Assembly (NCBI GenBank): GCA_034521975.1
Contig: JAXHLR010000002.1
Span: forward strand, 1-64,000
Direction of reading: 5' to 3'
DNA from: Acidimicrobiales bacterium
GTDB lineage: Bacteria > Actinomycetota > Acidimicrobiia > Acidimicrobiales > SKKL01
Length of the DNA stretch: 64,000 bases
The notes under the pieces are model-generated. The model searched no databases and had not been told where the DNA came from. It saw only the letters and a list, made by a program, of their open reading frames with translations. The position numbers were made by a program, and so were the translations under genes. Each line of letters opens with the position of its first letter. Positions within the stretch are counted from its first letter, which is position 1. This document shows positions 26,929 to 35,788 of this stretch, piece by piece.

Positions 26929-28070
26929 TGGCCATCACCGCATCGCCCCCAGGTCGGCGGCGCCTCAGCCGGGCATCCACGTCACCGTGGCAGCACATCG
27001 ACGGTGTGTTCGTCGTGGTGCTGGCCGCGCTGTCGATCCTGAGCGTGGTCACCGTGCTGGCCGCCACCCACGGTCCCCGCACCACCACCGACGACACCTT
27101 CTTCATGGTCCGCCAGGGCTTCTACATCGTGGTCGGCTGGGGCGTCCTGGCCGCGGTCGCCTCGATCGACTACCGCAAGATCGGCGAGTGGTGGGGGATC
27201 CTCTACGGCGCTGCCGTGGTGTCGCTGATCATGGTGGCGCTCTTCGGGTCCGAAGCGCGCGGCGCCCAGCGGGGGTTCGAGCTCGGTGGGCTGCAGGCGC
27301 AGCCGTCGGAGTTCGTCAAGCTGGCGGTCATCGTGGCGCTGGCCGGCTACCTGACCGCCGACGCCGAGGACCGCACCTGGAAGCGCACGCTGTCGGCGCT
27401 CGGGCTGGTCGCGGTCCCCGTGCTGTTCATCGTGACCCAACCCGACCTGGGAACGGCCATGGTGTTCGGTGCCATCACCCTGGCGGTGCTGCTGGCGGCC
27501 GGGGTGCCGGGCAAGCAGATGCTGGTGCTGCTGGTGCTGGCGGTGGTGGGCGGCACGCTGCTCGTCACCTCGCCGGTGCTCGAGGAGTACCAGCGCGAGC
27601 GCCTGATGGTGTTCGTCAACCCCGAGGCATCCGACATCGCCGAGCGGTACAACGTCGAGCAGTCCCAGATCGCCATCGCCAACGGCGGAGTGACCGGCGA
27701 GGGTCTGCTGCAGGGTGGCCAGACCGCGAACGGCTACGTGCCGGCCCAGGAGACCGACTTCATCTTCACCGCGGTGGCCGAGGAGCTGGGTTTCCTCGGT
27801 GCCTCGACCCTGCTCCTGCTCTACGGGGCGTTGCTGTGGCGGATGCTGCGGGCGGCCCAGCTGTCGCGTGACCTGTACGGCACGCTCGTGTGTGTCGGGG
27901 TGTTCGCCGTGGTGCTCTTCCAGATCTTCGAGAACGTGGGCATGACCATGGGGATCATGCCCGTCACCGGCATCGCCCTGCCGTTCATGTCCTATGGCGG
28001 ATCGTCGATCCTCATGATGTTCGCCATGGCCGGCCTGGTCGTCAACGTCCACATGCGGCGGTTCAGCTGA
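26928..28070 (+). CDS. rodA: Peptidoglycan glycosyltransferase RodA (SEDS family)
   Basis: A 380-residue SEDS protein with about ten membrane segments. Family signatures are visible: GAQRGFELGGLQAQPSEFVK (about 110-128), the essential-Asp region ETDFIFTAVAEELGFLG (about 273-289) and the C-terminal GIALPFMSYGGSS (about 346-358). It polymerises lipid II with PBP2 as partner. It ends the mre cluster and converges with the SRPBCC gene 21 nt away. Confidence 0.93.
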   Translation: MAITASPPGRRRLSRASTSPWQHIDGVFVVVLAALSILSVVTVLAATHGPRTTTDDTFFMVRQGFYIVVGWGVLAAVASIDYRKIGEWWGILYGAAVVSLIMVALFGSEARGAQRGFELGGLQAQPSEFVKLAVIVALAGYLTADAEDRTWKRTLSALGLVAVPVLFIVTQPDLGTAMVFGAITLAVLLAAGVPGKQMLVLLVLAVVGGTLLVTSPVLEEYQRERLMVFVNPEASDIAERYNVEQSQIAIANGGVTGEGLLQGGQTANGYVPAQETDFIFTAVAEELGFLGASTLLLLYGALLWRMLRAAQLSRDLYGTLVCVGVFAVVLFQIFENVGMTMGIMPVTGIALPFMSYGGSSILMMFAMAGLVVNVHMRRFS

Positions 28071-28091
28071 GCCTGTTCGGACCCGACCAGG

Positions 28092-28580
28092 TCAGGCGGA
28101 TGGGTGGACGCCGCCTCGAACGACGGTGCGGGCCAGGATTCCGAGCGTGGCTCTCAGCGCGGCCTCGGAGATGACGGGGAAGATGTCGGCTTCTCGCCAC
28201 TTCGGGTCGATGTTCGACCAGTCGTAGTACGAGGTGACCAGGGTGCCGCCCTCGATCGGTTCGAGCCGGTAGCCGTAGATGTGGCCGATCTGGGGCTTGA
28301 TCTGGCCGGTGATCGTCCAGGCGATCTCGTGGTCTTGTTCGAAGGCGGTGATCTCCACGGTCACGTCGTAGCGGCCGAGCGGATAGTCGTTGAGTGCCTC
28401 GCGGTCCATGTGCACCACGAAGGTGTCGCCGACCGCGGTGACGGGGTCGCCGGTGGCGTCCATGAGCATCCCCGACGCATCGATGGCCACGTGACCCTGG
28501 GGGTCGGCGAGCACGCGGAAGACCTCGGCGGGCGGCGCCGCGATGGTGCGCTGCACCTCGAATCGCTCGGTGTTCGTCAT
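28092..28580 (-). CDS. SRPBCC-family (START/polyketide cyclase-like) protein
   Basis: A 162-residue protein with the START/Bet v1-like layout: an N-terminal strand and helix (FEVQRTIAAPPAEVFRVLADP) followed by antiparallel strands (DVTVEITAFEQDHEIAWTI, GHIYGYRLEPIEGGTLVTSYY) and a long C-terminal helix. Such proteins bind small hydrophobic ligands or act as cyclases/dehydratases; substrate unknown. It is divergent from the radical SAM gene, 67 nt apart. Confidence 0.75.
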   Translation of the reverse strand: MTNTERFEVQRTIAAPPAEVFRVLADPQGHVAIDASGMLMDATGDPVTAVGDTFVVHMDREALNDYPLGRYDVTVEITAFEQDHEIAWTITGQIKPQIGHIYGYRLEPIEGGTLVTSYYDWSNIDPKWREADIFPVISEAALRATLGILARTVVRGGVHPSA

Positions 28581-28633
28581 GCCTGCATCCTGCCAGGTGA
28601 CGGCGCGGTACCAGAAGCGTAAGGTTCATCAGG

Positions 28634-28639
28634 TAGGAT
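28634..28639 (+). promoter_or_regulatory. -10 box for the radical SAM gene
   Basis: TAGGAT is 8 nt before the ATG at 28648. Confidence 0.5.
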
Positions 28640-28647
28640 GGCCAGGG

Positions 28648-30612
28648 ATGAGCACCCTGTGGACACAGCTCGAACCGCTGCTATCCAAGGTGCAGAAGCC
28701 TGCCCGCTACATCGGTTGCGAGGACGGATCGCTGCATCCGCACCCACGCGCCGGTCAGGTCGGATGGCTGTTCACCTATCCCGACACCTACGAGATCGGC
28801 CTGCCCAACCAGGGGCTGCAGATCCTCTACGAGATCGTCAACGAGCGCGACGACGCCTGGGCGGAGCGCTCCTACGCTCCCTGGGTCGACCTCGAGGGCG
28901 AGCTTCGTCGCCACGGTCTGCCGCTGTTCTCGGTCGACACCCACCGTCCGGCAGCGGAGTTCGACCTGCTGGCGTTCAACCTCTCCGCCGAGCTCGTCTA
29001 CACCAACGTCCTCAACTGCATCGACCTCGCCGGCGTGCCGGTGCGCGCCACCGACCGACGTCCCGAGCACCCGCTGGTGGTCCTCGGTGGACACTGCACC
29101 TACAACCCCGAACCGCTCGCCGACTTCGTCGACCTGGTGGTCCTCGGCGACGGCGAGGAGGTCGTCAGCGAGATCACCGACATCGTCCGCGAATGGAAGT
29201 CGTCGGGCCGAACCGACGGGTCGCGCGAGCATGTCCTGCGGGCGCTGGCCCAGGTTCCCGGCGTCTACGTACCGTCGCTGTACGAGGCCGAGTTCGACGG
29301 CGAGCACCTGGTGGGGGTCTTCCCCAAGCACCCCGACGTGCCCGAGGTGGTCGAGAAGCGCACCATCGCCGACTTGGGCGAGTGGCCCTATCCCAAGCAC
29401 CAGTTGGTGCCGCTCACCGAGGTCGTCCACGACCGGCTCAACGTCGAGGTCTTCCGAGGATGCACCCGCGGCTGTCGCTTCTGCCAGGCGGGCATGATCA
29501 CCCGTCCGGTGCGCGAGCGTCCCGCCGACCAGGTCCGCGACATGGTCCAGGGCGGACTGCGCCGCACCGGCTACGACGAGGTCGCCCTCACCAGCTTGTC
29601 CACCGCCGACTTCAGCGGCATCGACAAGGTGGTCGCCGACACCGTCAACGACCCCTCCAACTGCGGCCAGGTGTCGGTGTCGCTGCCCAGCCTCCGGGTC
29701 GACGCCTTCACCGTCGGCATCGCCGCCGAGATCCAGAAGGCTCGTCGCACCGGGCTCACCTTCGCCCCCGAGGCCGGCACCTGGCGCATGCGTCAGGTCA
29801 TCAACAAGCTCATCCGCAACGACGACCTCTACGGTGCGGTCGACTCCGCCTACTCCCAGGGCTGGCGGCGCATGAAGCTCTACTTCATGACCGGTCTCCC
29901 CACCGAGACCGACCCCGACACCCTGGGCATCGCCGAGCTGGCCACCAACTGCGTCGAGCTGGGGCGGGCCCATCACAAGAACCCGTCGGTCACCGTGTCG
30001 GTCGGTGGGTTCGTGCCCAAGCCGTTCACCCCGTTCCAGTGGTTCGGGCAGAACACGGTGTCCGAGCTGTACCGCAAGATCGGGCTCCTGCGCGACGCCA
30101 CCAAGCGCACCCGTGGCGTGCAGCTCAAGTGGCACGACCCCAAGGCCACCCTCATCGAGGGCATCATGAGTCGCGGCGATCGCCGTCTCGGCCCGGTGAT
30201 CGAGGCGGTGTGGCGCTCCGGCGGCACGTTCCAGGAGTGGTCCGAGTACTTCGACCACACCCTCTGGGTCGAGACCATGGCTGCCCACGGCTTGTCGGTC
30301 GACTGGTACGTGCACCGCCACCGCACCGAGGACGAGGTCATGCCCTGGGACCACCTCTCGGCCGGGCTCCACCGCGACTTCCTCTGGCAGGACTGGCGTG
30401 ACGCGCTCGATGAGGTCGGCCTCGAGGACTGCCGGTGGACCCCCTGCTACGACTGTGGTGCGTGCACCGGATACGGCATCGAGCACATCGTCGCATCGGC
30501 CACCCCGCCGGCGGGTGGCAGTCAGGGCACGGGCCAGGACCTCGCCACCGGCGGGATCGTCCCGGTCACCATCGACGGCGTTCGCCGTCCCGCGGGAGTG
30601 GGTGCGCCATGA
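28648..30612 (+). CDS. TIGR03960-type B12-binding radical SAM protein
   Basis: A 654-residue protein with an N-terminal cobalamin-binding-like region (about 30-200) and a radical SAM core whose cluster motif is C272-x3-C276-x2-C279 (RGCTRGCRFCQAG). A C-terminal cysteine pair (YDCGACTGYG) lies near residue 610. It matches the uncharacterised family that is found next to, or fused with, a DUF2344 partner, and both are present here with an ATGA overlap. The family often sits near RNase E/G and rplU, as here, which hints at RNA or ribosome modification; substrate unknown. Confidence 0.85.
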   Translation: MSTLWTQLEPLLSKVQKPARYIGCEDGSLHPHPRAGQVGWLFTYPDTYEIGLPNQGLQILYEIVNERDDAWAERSYAPWVDLEGELRRHGLPLFSVDTHRPAAEFDLLAFNLSAELVYTNVLNCIDLAGVPVRATDRRPEHPLVVLGGHCTYNPEPLADFVDLVVLGDGEEVVSEITDIVREWKSSGRTDGSREHVLRALAQVPGVYVPSLYEAEFDGEHLVGVFPKHPDVPEVVEKRTIADLGEWPYPKHQLVPLTEVVHDRLNVEVFRGCTRGCRFCQAGMITRPVRERPADQVRDMVQGGLRRTGYDEVALTSLSTADFSGIDKVVADTVNDPSNCGQVSVSLPSLRVDAFTVGIAAEIQKARRTGLTFAPEAGTWRMRQVINKLIRNDDLYGAVDSAYSQGWRRMKLYFMTGLPTETDPDTLGIAELATNCVELGRAHHKNPSVTVSVGGFVPKPFTPFQWFGQNTVSELYRKIGLLRDATKRTRGVQLKWHDPKATLIEGIMSRGDRRLGPVIEAVWRSGGTFQEWSEYFDHTLWVETMAAHGLSVDWYVHRHRTEDEVMPWDHLSAGLHRDFLWQDWRDALDEVGLEDCRWTPCYDCGACTGYGIEHIVASATPPAGGSQGTGQDLATGGIVPVTIDGVRRPAGVGAP

Positions 30613-31322
30613 GGTTGCGCATTCGCTTCACCAAGCACGGCAAGGTCCGGTTCCTGGGGCACCGCGACCTGGCCCGCATCTGGGAGCGCACCTTGCGACG
30701 CGCCGAGCTCGACGTCGCCTACTCCGAGGGGTTCTCCCCCCGACCCAAGCTCAGCTTCGGGTTGGCGTTGTCCACCGGCTACGAATCCGAGGGTGAGTAC
30801 CTCGACCTCGACCTGGCCCCGTCGGCACCCCCGCCCCACCTGGCCGCTCTCCCCGGGCGGCTCTCGGCCCTCCTCCCCGAGGGCATCGACACCACCGCGG
30901 TCTGTGAGGTGAGCCGGAGCGAGCCCTCGCTCCAGCAGGCCGTCACCAGTTGCTCATGGCTCATCGACGTGGTCGACACCACGGTGGCCGAGGCCACCGA
31001 CGCGGTCGACCGGGCGCTCGCTGCTCCCCACCTGATGCACACCCGCGAGCGCAAGGGTAAAGAGGTCACCGACGACCTCCGCCCCTACCTGTTGGACCTC
31101 ACCATCATCGGTCCGACGCCCACCGGTGCCCGGCTCTCTGCCGAGCTGGGCACCCAACCACGTACCTTGCGACCTGCCGAGCTGCTCGCCGCGCTCGACC
31201 CTCCGCTCTCCGAGGGCCTGGTCCGCAGAACCCACCAATGGACGACACACGACGGCGCGCGCCGGGAGCTGCTCCCGGTCGACGCGACGTCCGCCCAGCA
31301 CGACGGCGAGCGTGCGTCATGA
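30609..31322 (+). CDS. TIGR03936/DUF2344 radical SAM-associated protein
   Basis: A 237-residue partner of the preceding radical SAM enzyme. The N-terminus RIRFTKHGKVRFLGHRDL and YSEGFSPRPKLSFGLALSTGYES are hallmark segments of DUF2344. The ATG overlaps the upstream stop (ATGA), so the two should be made in equal amounts. Function unknown, probably in the same RNA/protein modification step. Confidence 0.85.
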   Translation: MRLRIRFTKHGKVRFLGHRDLARIWERTLRRAELDVAYSEGFSPRPKLSFGLALSTGYESEGEYLDLDLAPSAPPPHLAALPGRLSALLPEGIDTTAVCEVSRSEPSLQQAVTSCSWLIDVVDTTVAEATDAVDRALAAPHLMHTRERKGKEVTDDLRPYLLDLTIIGPTPTGARLSAELGTQPRTLRPAELLAALDPPLSEGLVRRTHQWTTHDGARRELLPVDATSAQHDGERAS

Positions 31323-31337
31323 GAAGGGACCATCCCG

Positions 31338-33338
31338 ATGTCCGATCCCGCTACGAGCGGCGCACCCGACTCCTCCGGCTCCGGCCGGACCGGAGCTGAT
31401 CCGTCACCACCTCCCCAGCGAGCCAAGACCGACCCCGATCCCAAGACCAGCCCCGAACCAGAACCGCGAACGAACGATGTCGCCGACGGCCGCGACCGCT
31501 CGGCCGATGGCCAAGGCTCCCGCCAGGGATCGGGGAACCGGCGGCGCCGGGGTTCTCGAGGCGGACGGAGCCGCAACCGACCGAACCGAACCCAGGGGGA
31601 AGGTTCCGACGACACCGATCGCGGCGGCAACGCCGGCGATGAGGGAGACGCTCGGCGTCTCGCCGGCGAGGACCGATCCGGTGGCGGCGACGAGGCGGAC
31701 CGAGGGGGGCGCAAGCCCAAGATCGGCGACACCAGGCCGGCGCCGGAAGCGGCCAGCTCGGCGAGATCGAAGGGATCAGGCTCGTCCAAGCAGAACAAGG
31801 GCGGCGGCCGATCCGGCGGAGGCGAGTCCTCCAGCTCCGGTTCGGGCTCTGGATCGAGCTCTGGGTCCGGGTCCTCTGGCCGTCGGCGGCGACGCCGTGG
31901 CGGCCGCGGCCGTGGCAGCGGGGGCGGACAGGGCAACCAGGGCAGCGGGGGCGGACAGGGCGCCAAACCGTCTCCCGTCGAGGCGGTCCTCGGCGACGAG
32001 GACCCCATCGAGCTCGACGCCGCCACCCTGAAGCGGCGGCGGGGACGCGAGCGCAAGGGTCGGCCCGTCGGCCGCTACCTCATGGCGGTGTCCAAGGGGC
32101 CCAACGCCACCCAGATCTCGGTGCTCGAGGGCCGCAACCTCATCGAGCACTACGTGTCGCGCCCCTCCGACAACGAGACCCAGATCCACGGCAACGTCTA
32201 CCTGGGCAAGGTGCAGAACGTGTTGCCGGGCATGGAGGCCGCCTTCATCGACATCGGCACTCCGAAGAACGCCGTGCTCTACCGAGGCGACGTGCAGTAC
32301 GACCCCGACGACATCGAGACCAAGGGTGACCAGCCCCGCATCGAGCAGATGCTCAAGGCCCGCCAGACCATCATCTGCCAGGTCACCAAGAACCCCATCG
32401 CCCACAAGGGCGCCCGCCTCACCCAAGAGGTGTCGCTGCCCGGCCGGTTCGTGGTCCTCATTCCCAACAGCACCACCTACGGCATCTCCAAGCGACTGCC
32501 CGACAACGAGCGCAAGCGCCTCCGCTCGATTCTCGACCGGGTCAAGCCGGCGGGGCACGGGATCATCGTGCGCACCGCTGCCGAGAACGTCACCGCCGAG
32601 GAGATCGAGCGCGACGTCGGACGCCTGTCCAGCCAGTGGCAGCAGATCGAGAAGCTGGCGTCGTCGTCCAAGGCGCCGGCGCTGCTCTACCGCGAACCCG
32701 ACATGGCCGTGCGGGTCATCCGCGAGGAGTTCAACAAGGAGTACCGGTCGGTGGTCATCGACGACCGAGAGCTGTTCGAAGAGGTCCGTGACTACGTGGC
32801 CGCCATCAGTCCGGCTCTGGCCGACCGGGTCGACTACTACGACCCCGAGGCCGAGAAGCTGCCGCTGTTCGAGAAGCACCACGTCCACGAGCAGATCCAC
32901 AAGGCGATCGACCGCAAGGTGTGGTTGCCGTCGGGCGGCTCGCTCATCATCGAGCACACCGAGGCGCTCACCGTCATCGACGTGAACACCGGCAAGAACG
33001 TCGGCAAGTCGAACCTCGAAGAGACCGTCTACCGCAACAACCTGGAAGCGGCCGAGGAGATCGCCCGCCAGCTCCGGCTGCGCGACATCGGCGGCATCAT
33101 CGTGATCGACTTCGTCGACATGGAGATCAAGGCCAACCGCGAGGAGGTCACCAGGGTCTTCCGCGACGCGCTGGCCCGCGACAAGACCCGAACCCAGGTG
33201 TTCGAGATCTCCGATCTGGGACTGGTCGAGATGACCCGCAAACGCATCGGCGAGGGACTGCTCGAGTCGCTCACCATCCGCTGCCCCGAGTGCGAGGGAC
33301 GGGCCCTGGTCGTCAACACCGACCTGCTCGAGGAGTGA
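31338..33338 (+). CDS. RNase E/G family ribonuclease
   Basis: A 666-residue endoribonuclease. About 245 N-terminal residues are low-complexity, rich in Ser, Gly, Arg and acidic residues, and have no fold I recognise. The S1 domain (GNVYLGKVQNVLPGMEAAFI) and RNase H-like/DNase I-like core follow. Catalytic acids lie in TVIDVNTGK (about 550) and IIVIDFVDM (about 595), and the zinc-link RCPECEG is near 650. It processes rRNA and degrades mRNA. The N-terminal disorder could bind RNA or partners, replacing the C-terminal scaffold of proteobacterial RNase E. Confidence 0.92.
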   Translation: MSDPATSGAPDSSGSGRTGADPSPPPQRAKTDPDPKTSPEPEPRTNDVADGRDRSADGQGSRQGSGNRRRRGSRGGRSRNRPNRTQGEGSDDTDRGGNAGDEGDARRLAGEDRSGGGDEADRGGRKPKIGDTRPAPEAASSARSKGSGSSKQNKGGGRSGGGESSSSGSGSGSSSGSGSSGRRRRRRGGRGRGSGGGQGNQGSGGGQGAKPSPVEAVLGDEDPIELDAATLKRRRGRERKGRPVGRYLMAVSKGPNATQISVLEGRNLIEHYVSRPSDNETQIHGNVYLGKVQNVLPGMEAAFIDIGTPKNAVLYRGDVQYDPDDIETKGDQPRIEQMLKARQTIICQVTKNPIAHKGARLTQEVSLPGRFVVLIPNSTTYGISKRLPDNERKRLRSILDRVKPAGHGIIVRTAAENVTAEEIERDVGRLSSQWQQIEKLASSSKAPALLYREPDMAVRVIREEFNKEYRSVVIDDRELFEEVRDYVAAISPALADRVDYYDPEAEKLPLFEKHHVHEQIHKAIDRKVWLPSGGSLIIEHTEALTVIDVNTGKNVGKSNLEETVYRNNLEAAEEIARQLRLRDIGGIIVIDFVDMEIKANREEVTRVFRDALARDKTRTQVFEISDLGLVEMTRKRIGEGLLESLTIRCPECEGRALVVNTDLLEE

Positions 33339-33368
33339 CCCGAATAGCGTGCGGTACCCGCGCCGCGA

Positions 33369-33374
33369 TAGAGT
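33369..33374 (+). promoter_or_regulatory. -10 box for rplU
   Basis: TAGAGT is 9 nt before the ATG at 33384. Confidence 0.45.
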
Positions 33375-33383
33375 CGCATCCCT

Positions 33384-33692
33384 ATGTATGCAGTCATCAA
33401 GACCGGTGGCAAGCAGTACCGGGTCGAACAGGGACAGACGCTCGATATCGAGCGCTTGGGTGCGGGTGAGGGCGACGTATCGCTCGCGCCGGTGCTGCTC
33501 GTCGACGGCGACACGGTGCTGTCCACGCCCGATCAACTCTCCAAGGCCAACGTCTCGGCCAAGGTCGTAGGCGACGCCAAGGGCCCCAAGATCACGGGCT
33601 TCACCTACAAGAACAAGACCAACAGCAGCCGGCGGTGGGGCCACCGCCAGCAGTACGACACCATCGAGATCACCAAGATCACCAAGGGCTGA
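33384..33692 (+). CDS. rplU: 50S ribosomal protein L21
   Basis: A 102-residue L21 of normal length, beginning MYAVIKTGGKQYRVEQGQ, with the C-terminal signature KNKTNSSRRWGHRQQYD. It binds 23S rRNA. It is followed 3 nt later by rpmA, the invariant bacterial pair. Confidence 0.96.
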   Translation: MYAVIKTGGKQYRVEQGQTLDIERLGAGEGDVSLAPVLLVDGDTVLSTPDQLSKANVSAKVVGDAKGPKITGFTYKNKTNSSRRWGHRQQYDTIEITKITKG

Positions 33693-33695
33693 GCC

Positions 33696-33950
33696 ATGTC
33701 GAAGACCAAGGGTGGCGGTTCCACCAGGAACGGCCGCGATTCAGAGAGCAAGCGCCTCGGCGTCAAGGTGTTCGATGGCGGCGCCGTCAACGCCGGCGCC
33801 ATCATCGTGCGCCAGCGCGGTACCCGCATCCACCCGGGCGAGAACGTGGGTCGTGGCCACGACGACACCCTGTTCGCCACCGCCCCGGGCAAGGTGAAGT
33901 TCGGGTCGCGCAAGGGCCGCAAGCTGGTCGACGTCCTTCCCGGCGACTGA
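33696..33950 (+). CDS. rpmA: 50S ribosomal protein L27
   Basis: An 84-residue L27. It starts [20 protein letters not shown] and contains the conserved [19 protein letters not shown]. There is no cleavable Firmicute-type N-terminal extension. In most bacteria obgE comes next, but here a strong hairpin and about 4.4 kb of other genes intervene. Confidence 0.96.
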   Translation: MSKTKGGGSTRNGRDSESKRLGVKVFDGGAVNAGAIIVRQRGTRIHPGENVGRGHDDTLFATAPGKVKFGSRKGRKLVDVLPGD

Positions 33951-33970
33951 CCAGTCGCACCAACCGATCC

Positions 33971-34000
33971 GTACGAGGCGGCCTGCGGGCCGCCTCGTAC
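33971..34000. terminator. Bidirectional hairpin terminator between rpmA and the coiled-coil gene
   Basis: A perfect 13-bp stem (GTACGAGGCGGCC / GGCCGCCTCGTAC) with a TGCG loop lies 20 nt past the rpmA stop and 5 nt from the convergent gene's stop. There is no T-run, as is common in high-GC actinobacteria. Confidence 0.75.
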
Positions 34001-34005
34001 GCGTG

Positions 34006-34416
34006 TCAGGCCAGGGTGGTGATCGCAGCCAGCATGGTGATCAGCGCGGACACCCCGCCGAGGGTGAGGTATGCATTGGTGCGCATAGTGGCGTGAAAGT
34101 CGGTGCGCATGTCAGCGAGCTCGACCAGGAGCCGACTCTCCACGCCGTCGATCTTGTGGTCGAGCCGCTCGCCGAATGCGTCGATCTTGTGGTCGAGCGT
34201 GCTGGCCTCAGCATCGATCTTGTGGTCGAGGCCGCCGATGCGTGCGCCCAGCCGCAGTTCGATCTCTTCTGTCTGGCGCGCCAGGTCGTCCTTGGTGGCC
34301 AGATCGGACCAGGTGAAGGGTGGGAGATGCGACATGAGCGTGTTCGCCTCGTCGGGGCCGAGGATCTCCTCGAGCCGCTGATGCAGTTGGTGTCGAGCGG
34401 GTTCTGCAATGGACAT
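34006..34416 (-). CDS. Hendecad coiled-coil protein with a C-terminal membrane anchor
   Basis: A 136-residue protein of unknown function. After an N-terminal helical part (HQRLEEILGPDEANTLMSHL) there are three exact LDHKID units spaced 11 residues apart (about residues 63-95), then LLVELADMRTDFHATMRTN and a C-terminal hydrophobic helix (GVSALITMLAAITTL). An 11-residue period is a hendecad coiled coil. The plan resembles DUF1640/CCDC90-like membrane-anchored coils. It lies alone between the rpmA terminator and the dGTPase-like gene. Confidence 0.7.
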   Translation of the reverse strand: MSIAEPARHQLHQRLEEILGPDEANTLMSHLPPFTWSDLATKDDLARQTEEIELRLGARIGGLDHKIDAEASTLDHKIDAFGERLDHKIDGVESRLLVELADMRTDFHATMRTNAYLTLGGVSALITMLAAITTLA

Positions 34417-34500
34417 GGTACGAGACTCCGGTCAGATGCGGAAGGCGACGGGAGCGGTGACTCCGATCTGGGGAGTGGCTCAAGCGTGTGTGACGGGCGA

Positions 34501-35700
34501 TCAGATGAGCTCGCGCAGGTCGATTCCCATGGGGAGCCGGGTGCGCTCCCAGCCGAGCAGGGTGACCGCCTGGGTGAAGGCGTAGCGGTCGGTCATGCCG
34601 CCGACGTAGGTGACGGCTTGGTGCAGGGCGTCGGGGCTGCCGGGCGGCCGATCGATCGGGGTGCTGGCGCCGATCCCGTCGAGGGGGAGCGGCTCGGGGA
34701 GGTCGGCGTAGTGCTCGACGAGGTTGCGCAGCACGTCGATGACGAGCTTGGCCTGGGCCACCGACTCGGGGCGCATGTAGATGTGGTCGTAGTTGAAGCG
34801 ACGGAAGACGGCGAGGGTCTCGGCCATGGGCTCGGCCATGCCGATCGTGCCGGTGGAGGTGGCAGCGTCGACCACGGCACCGATGAACGAGTCGAGCTGG
34901 GCGCGGCGGGTCGCTCCGGCGCGCTCGCGCACCAGTTCGGGCAGGTCGTCGAAGGAGACGATCCCGACGTGGGCGGCGTCCTCGAAGTCGTGGCACACGT
35001 AGGCGATCCGGTCGGCCCAGGACACGGCCTCGCCTTCGGGAGTGGCCGGTGCCGGTCGTGACCACGAGTGGTTGCGGACGCCGTCGAGGGTCTCGGCACA
35101 CAGGTTGAGCGGGGCGAGGACCACGTCGGCGCCCCACACGGCGTGGTCGTAGCCGCCGTCGACGTAGGGGCTGAAGGCGTCTTCGCTGGCGTGGCCACCG
35201 GGCCCGTGGCCACAGTCGTGGCCGAGGGCGATGGCTTCGGTGAGGGCGACGTTGAGCCGGCATGCCCGGGCGATGGCGGTGGCGACCTGGGCGACCTCGA
35301 GCGCGTGGGTGAGTCGGGTGCGCTGGTGGTCCTCGGGGAAGATGAACACCTGGGTCTTGCCTGCCAGCCGGCGGAAGGCGGTGGTGCCGTGCAGGATGCG
35401 GTCGCGGTCGCGCTCGAAGCAGGTGCGGGCGGGATCGGGCGCTTCCGGGAGGGCCCGGTTGCCGGCATCGACCGCCCGTGTGGCTCCGACGGCGAGGTGC
35501 AGGTCCTCGAGGGCCTCGCGTTCGGTCCGCTCGAGTGGGGGAGTGGCCTCGATGTCGGCCGCGCTGTCGCCGTGGGCACGGTGAACGGTGCCGCTGCGAT
35601 GGCTGTGCATGGTGGCTGCCCACCGCCGGGCGCGCTCGGTGGGTGGGCCGGCGGCAGCGACCGACTCGGGTCGTGCCGGCGGGGGTCGGTGTTGGCTCAC
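34501..35700 (-). CDS. dGTPase-like HD-domain triphosphohydrolase
   Basis: A 399-residue HD-superfamily enzyme of the deoxyguanosinetriphosphatase type. Metal ligands are visible in LTHALEVAQ (first His, about 146), GHDCGHGPGGHASED (HD pair, about 178-187) and the later WADRIAYVCHDFEDA (Asp, about 250). It should hydrolyse dNTPs to nucleoside and triphosphate, which affects nucleotide pools and sometimes phage resistance. The GTG at 35700 is supported by a -10 box 6 nt upstream; the first 70 residues are weakly conserved. Confidence 0.85.
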   Translation of the reverse strand: MSQHRPPPARPESVAAAGPPTERARRWAATMHSHRSGTVHRAHGDSAADIEATPPLERTEREALEDLHLAVGATRAVDAGNRALPEAPDPARTCFERDRDRILHGTTAFRRLAGKTQVFIFPEDHQRTRLTHALEVAQVATAIARACRLNVALTEAIALGHDCGHGPGGHASEDAFSPYVDGGYDHAVWGADVVLAPLNLCAETLDGVRNHSWSRPAPATPEGEAVSWADRIAYVCHDFEDAAHVGIVSFDDLPELVRERAGATRRAQLDSFIGAVVDAATSTGTIGMAEPMAETLAVFRRFNYDHIYMRPESVAQAKLVIDVLRNLVEHYADLPEPLPLDGIGASTPIDRPPGSPDALHQAVTYVGGMTDRYAFTQAVTLLGWERTRLPMGIDLRELI

Positions 35701-35706
35701 GGTGCC

Positions 35707-35712
35707 AGCGTA
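35707..35712 (-). promoter_or_regulatory. -10 box for the dGTPase-like gene
   Basis: Minus-strand TACGCT is 6 nt before the GTG at 35700. Confidence 0.45.
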
Positions 35713-35788
35713 GGACACGCCTGTGACATTCTCCGCGGCGAGAAAAACCGGGGCGCGTGCGCGCAGCGGCCACCGATAGTGGTAGAAC

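Noticed and set aside
28681-30486. A 601-codon minus-strand frame opposite the radical SAM gene
   Set aside because: It is a codon-bias shadow; the opposite strand carries the intact CxxxCxxC enzyme.
31776-33644. A 622-codon minus-strand frame opposite the RNase E/G gene
   Set aside because: Shadow of the real gene; Leu/Gly/Val/Asp-rich with no motifs.
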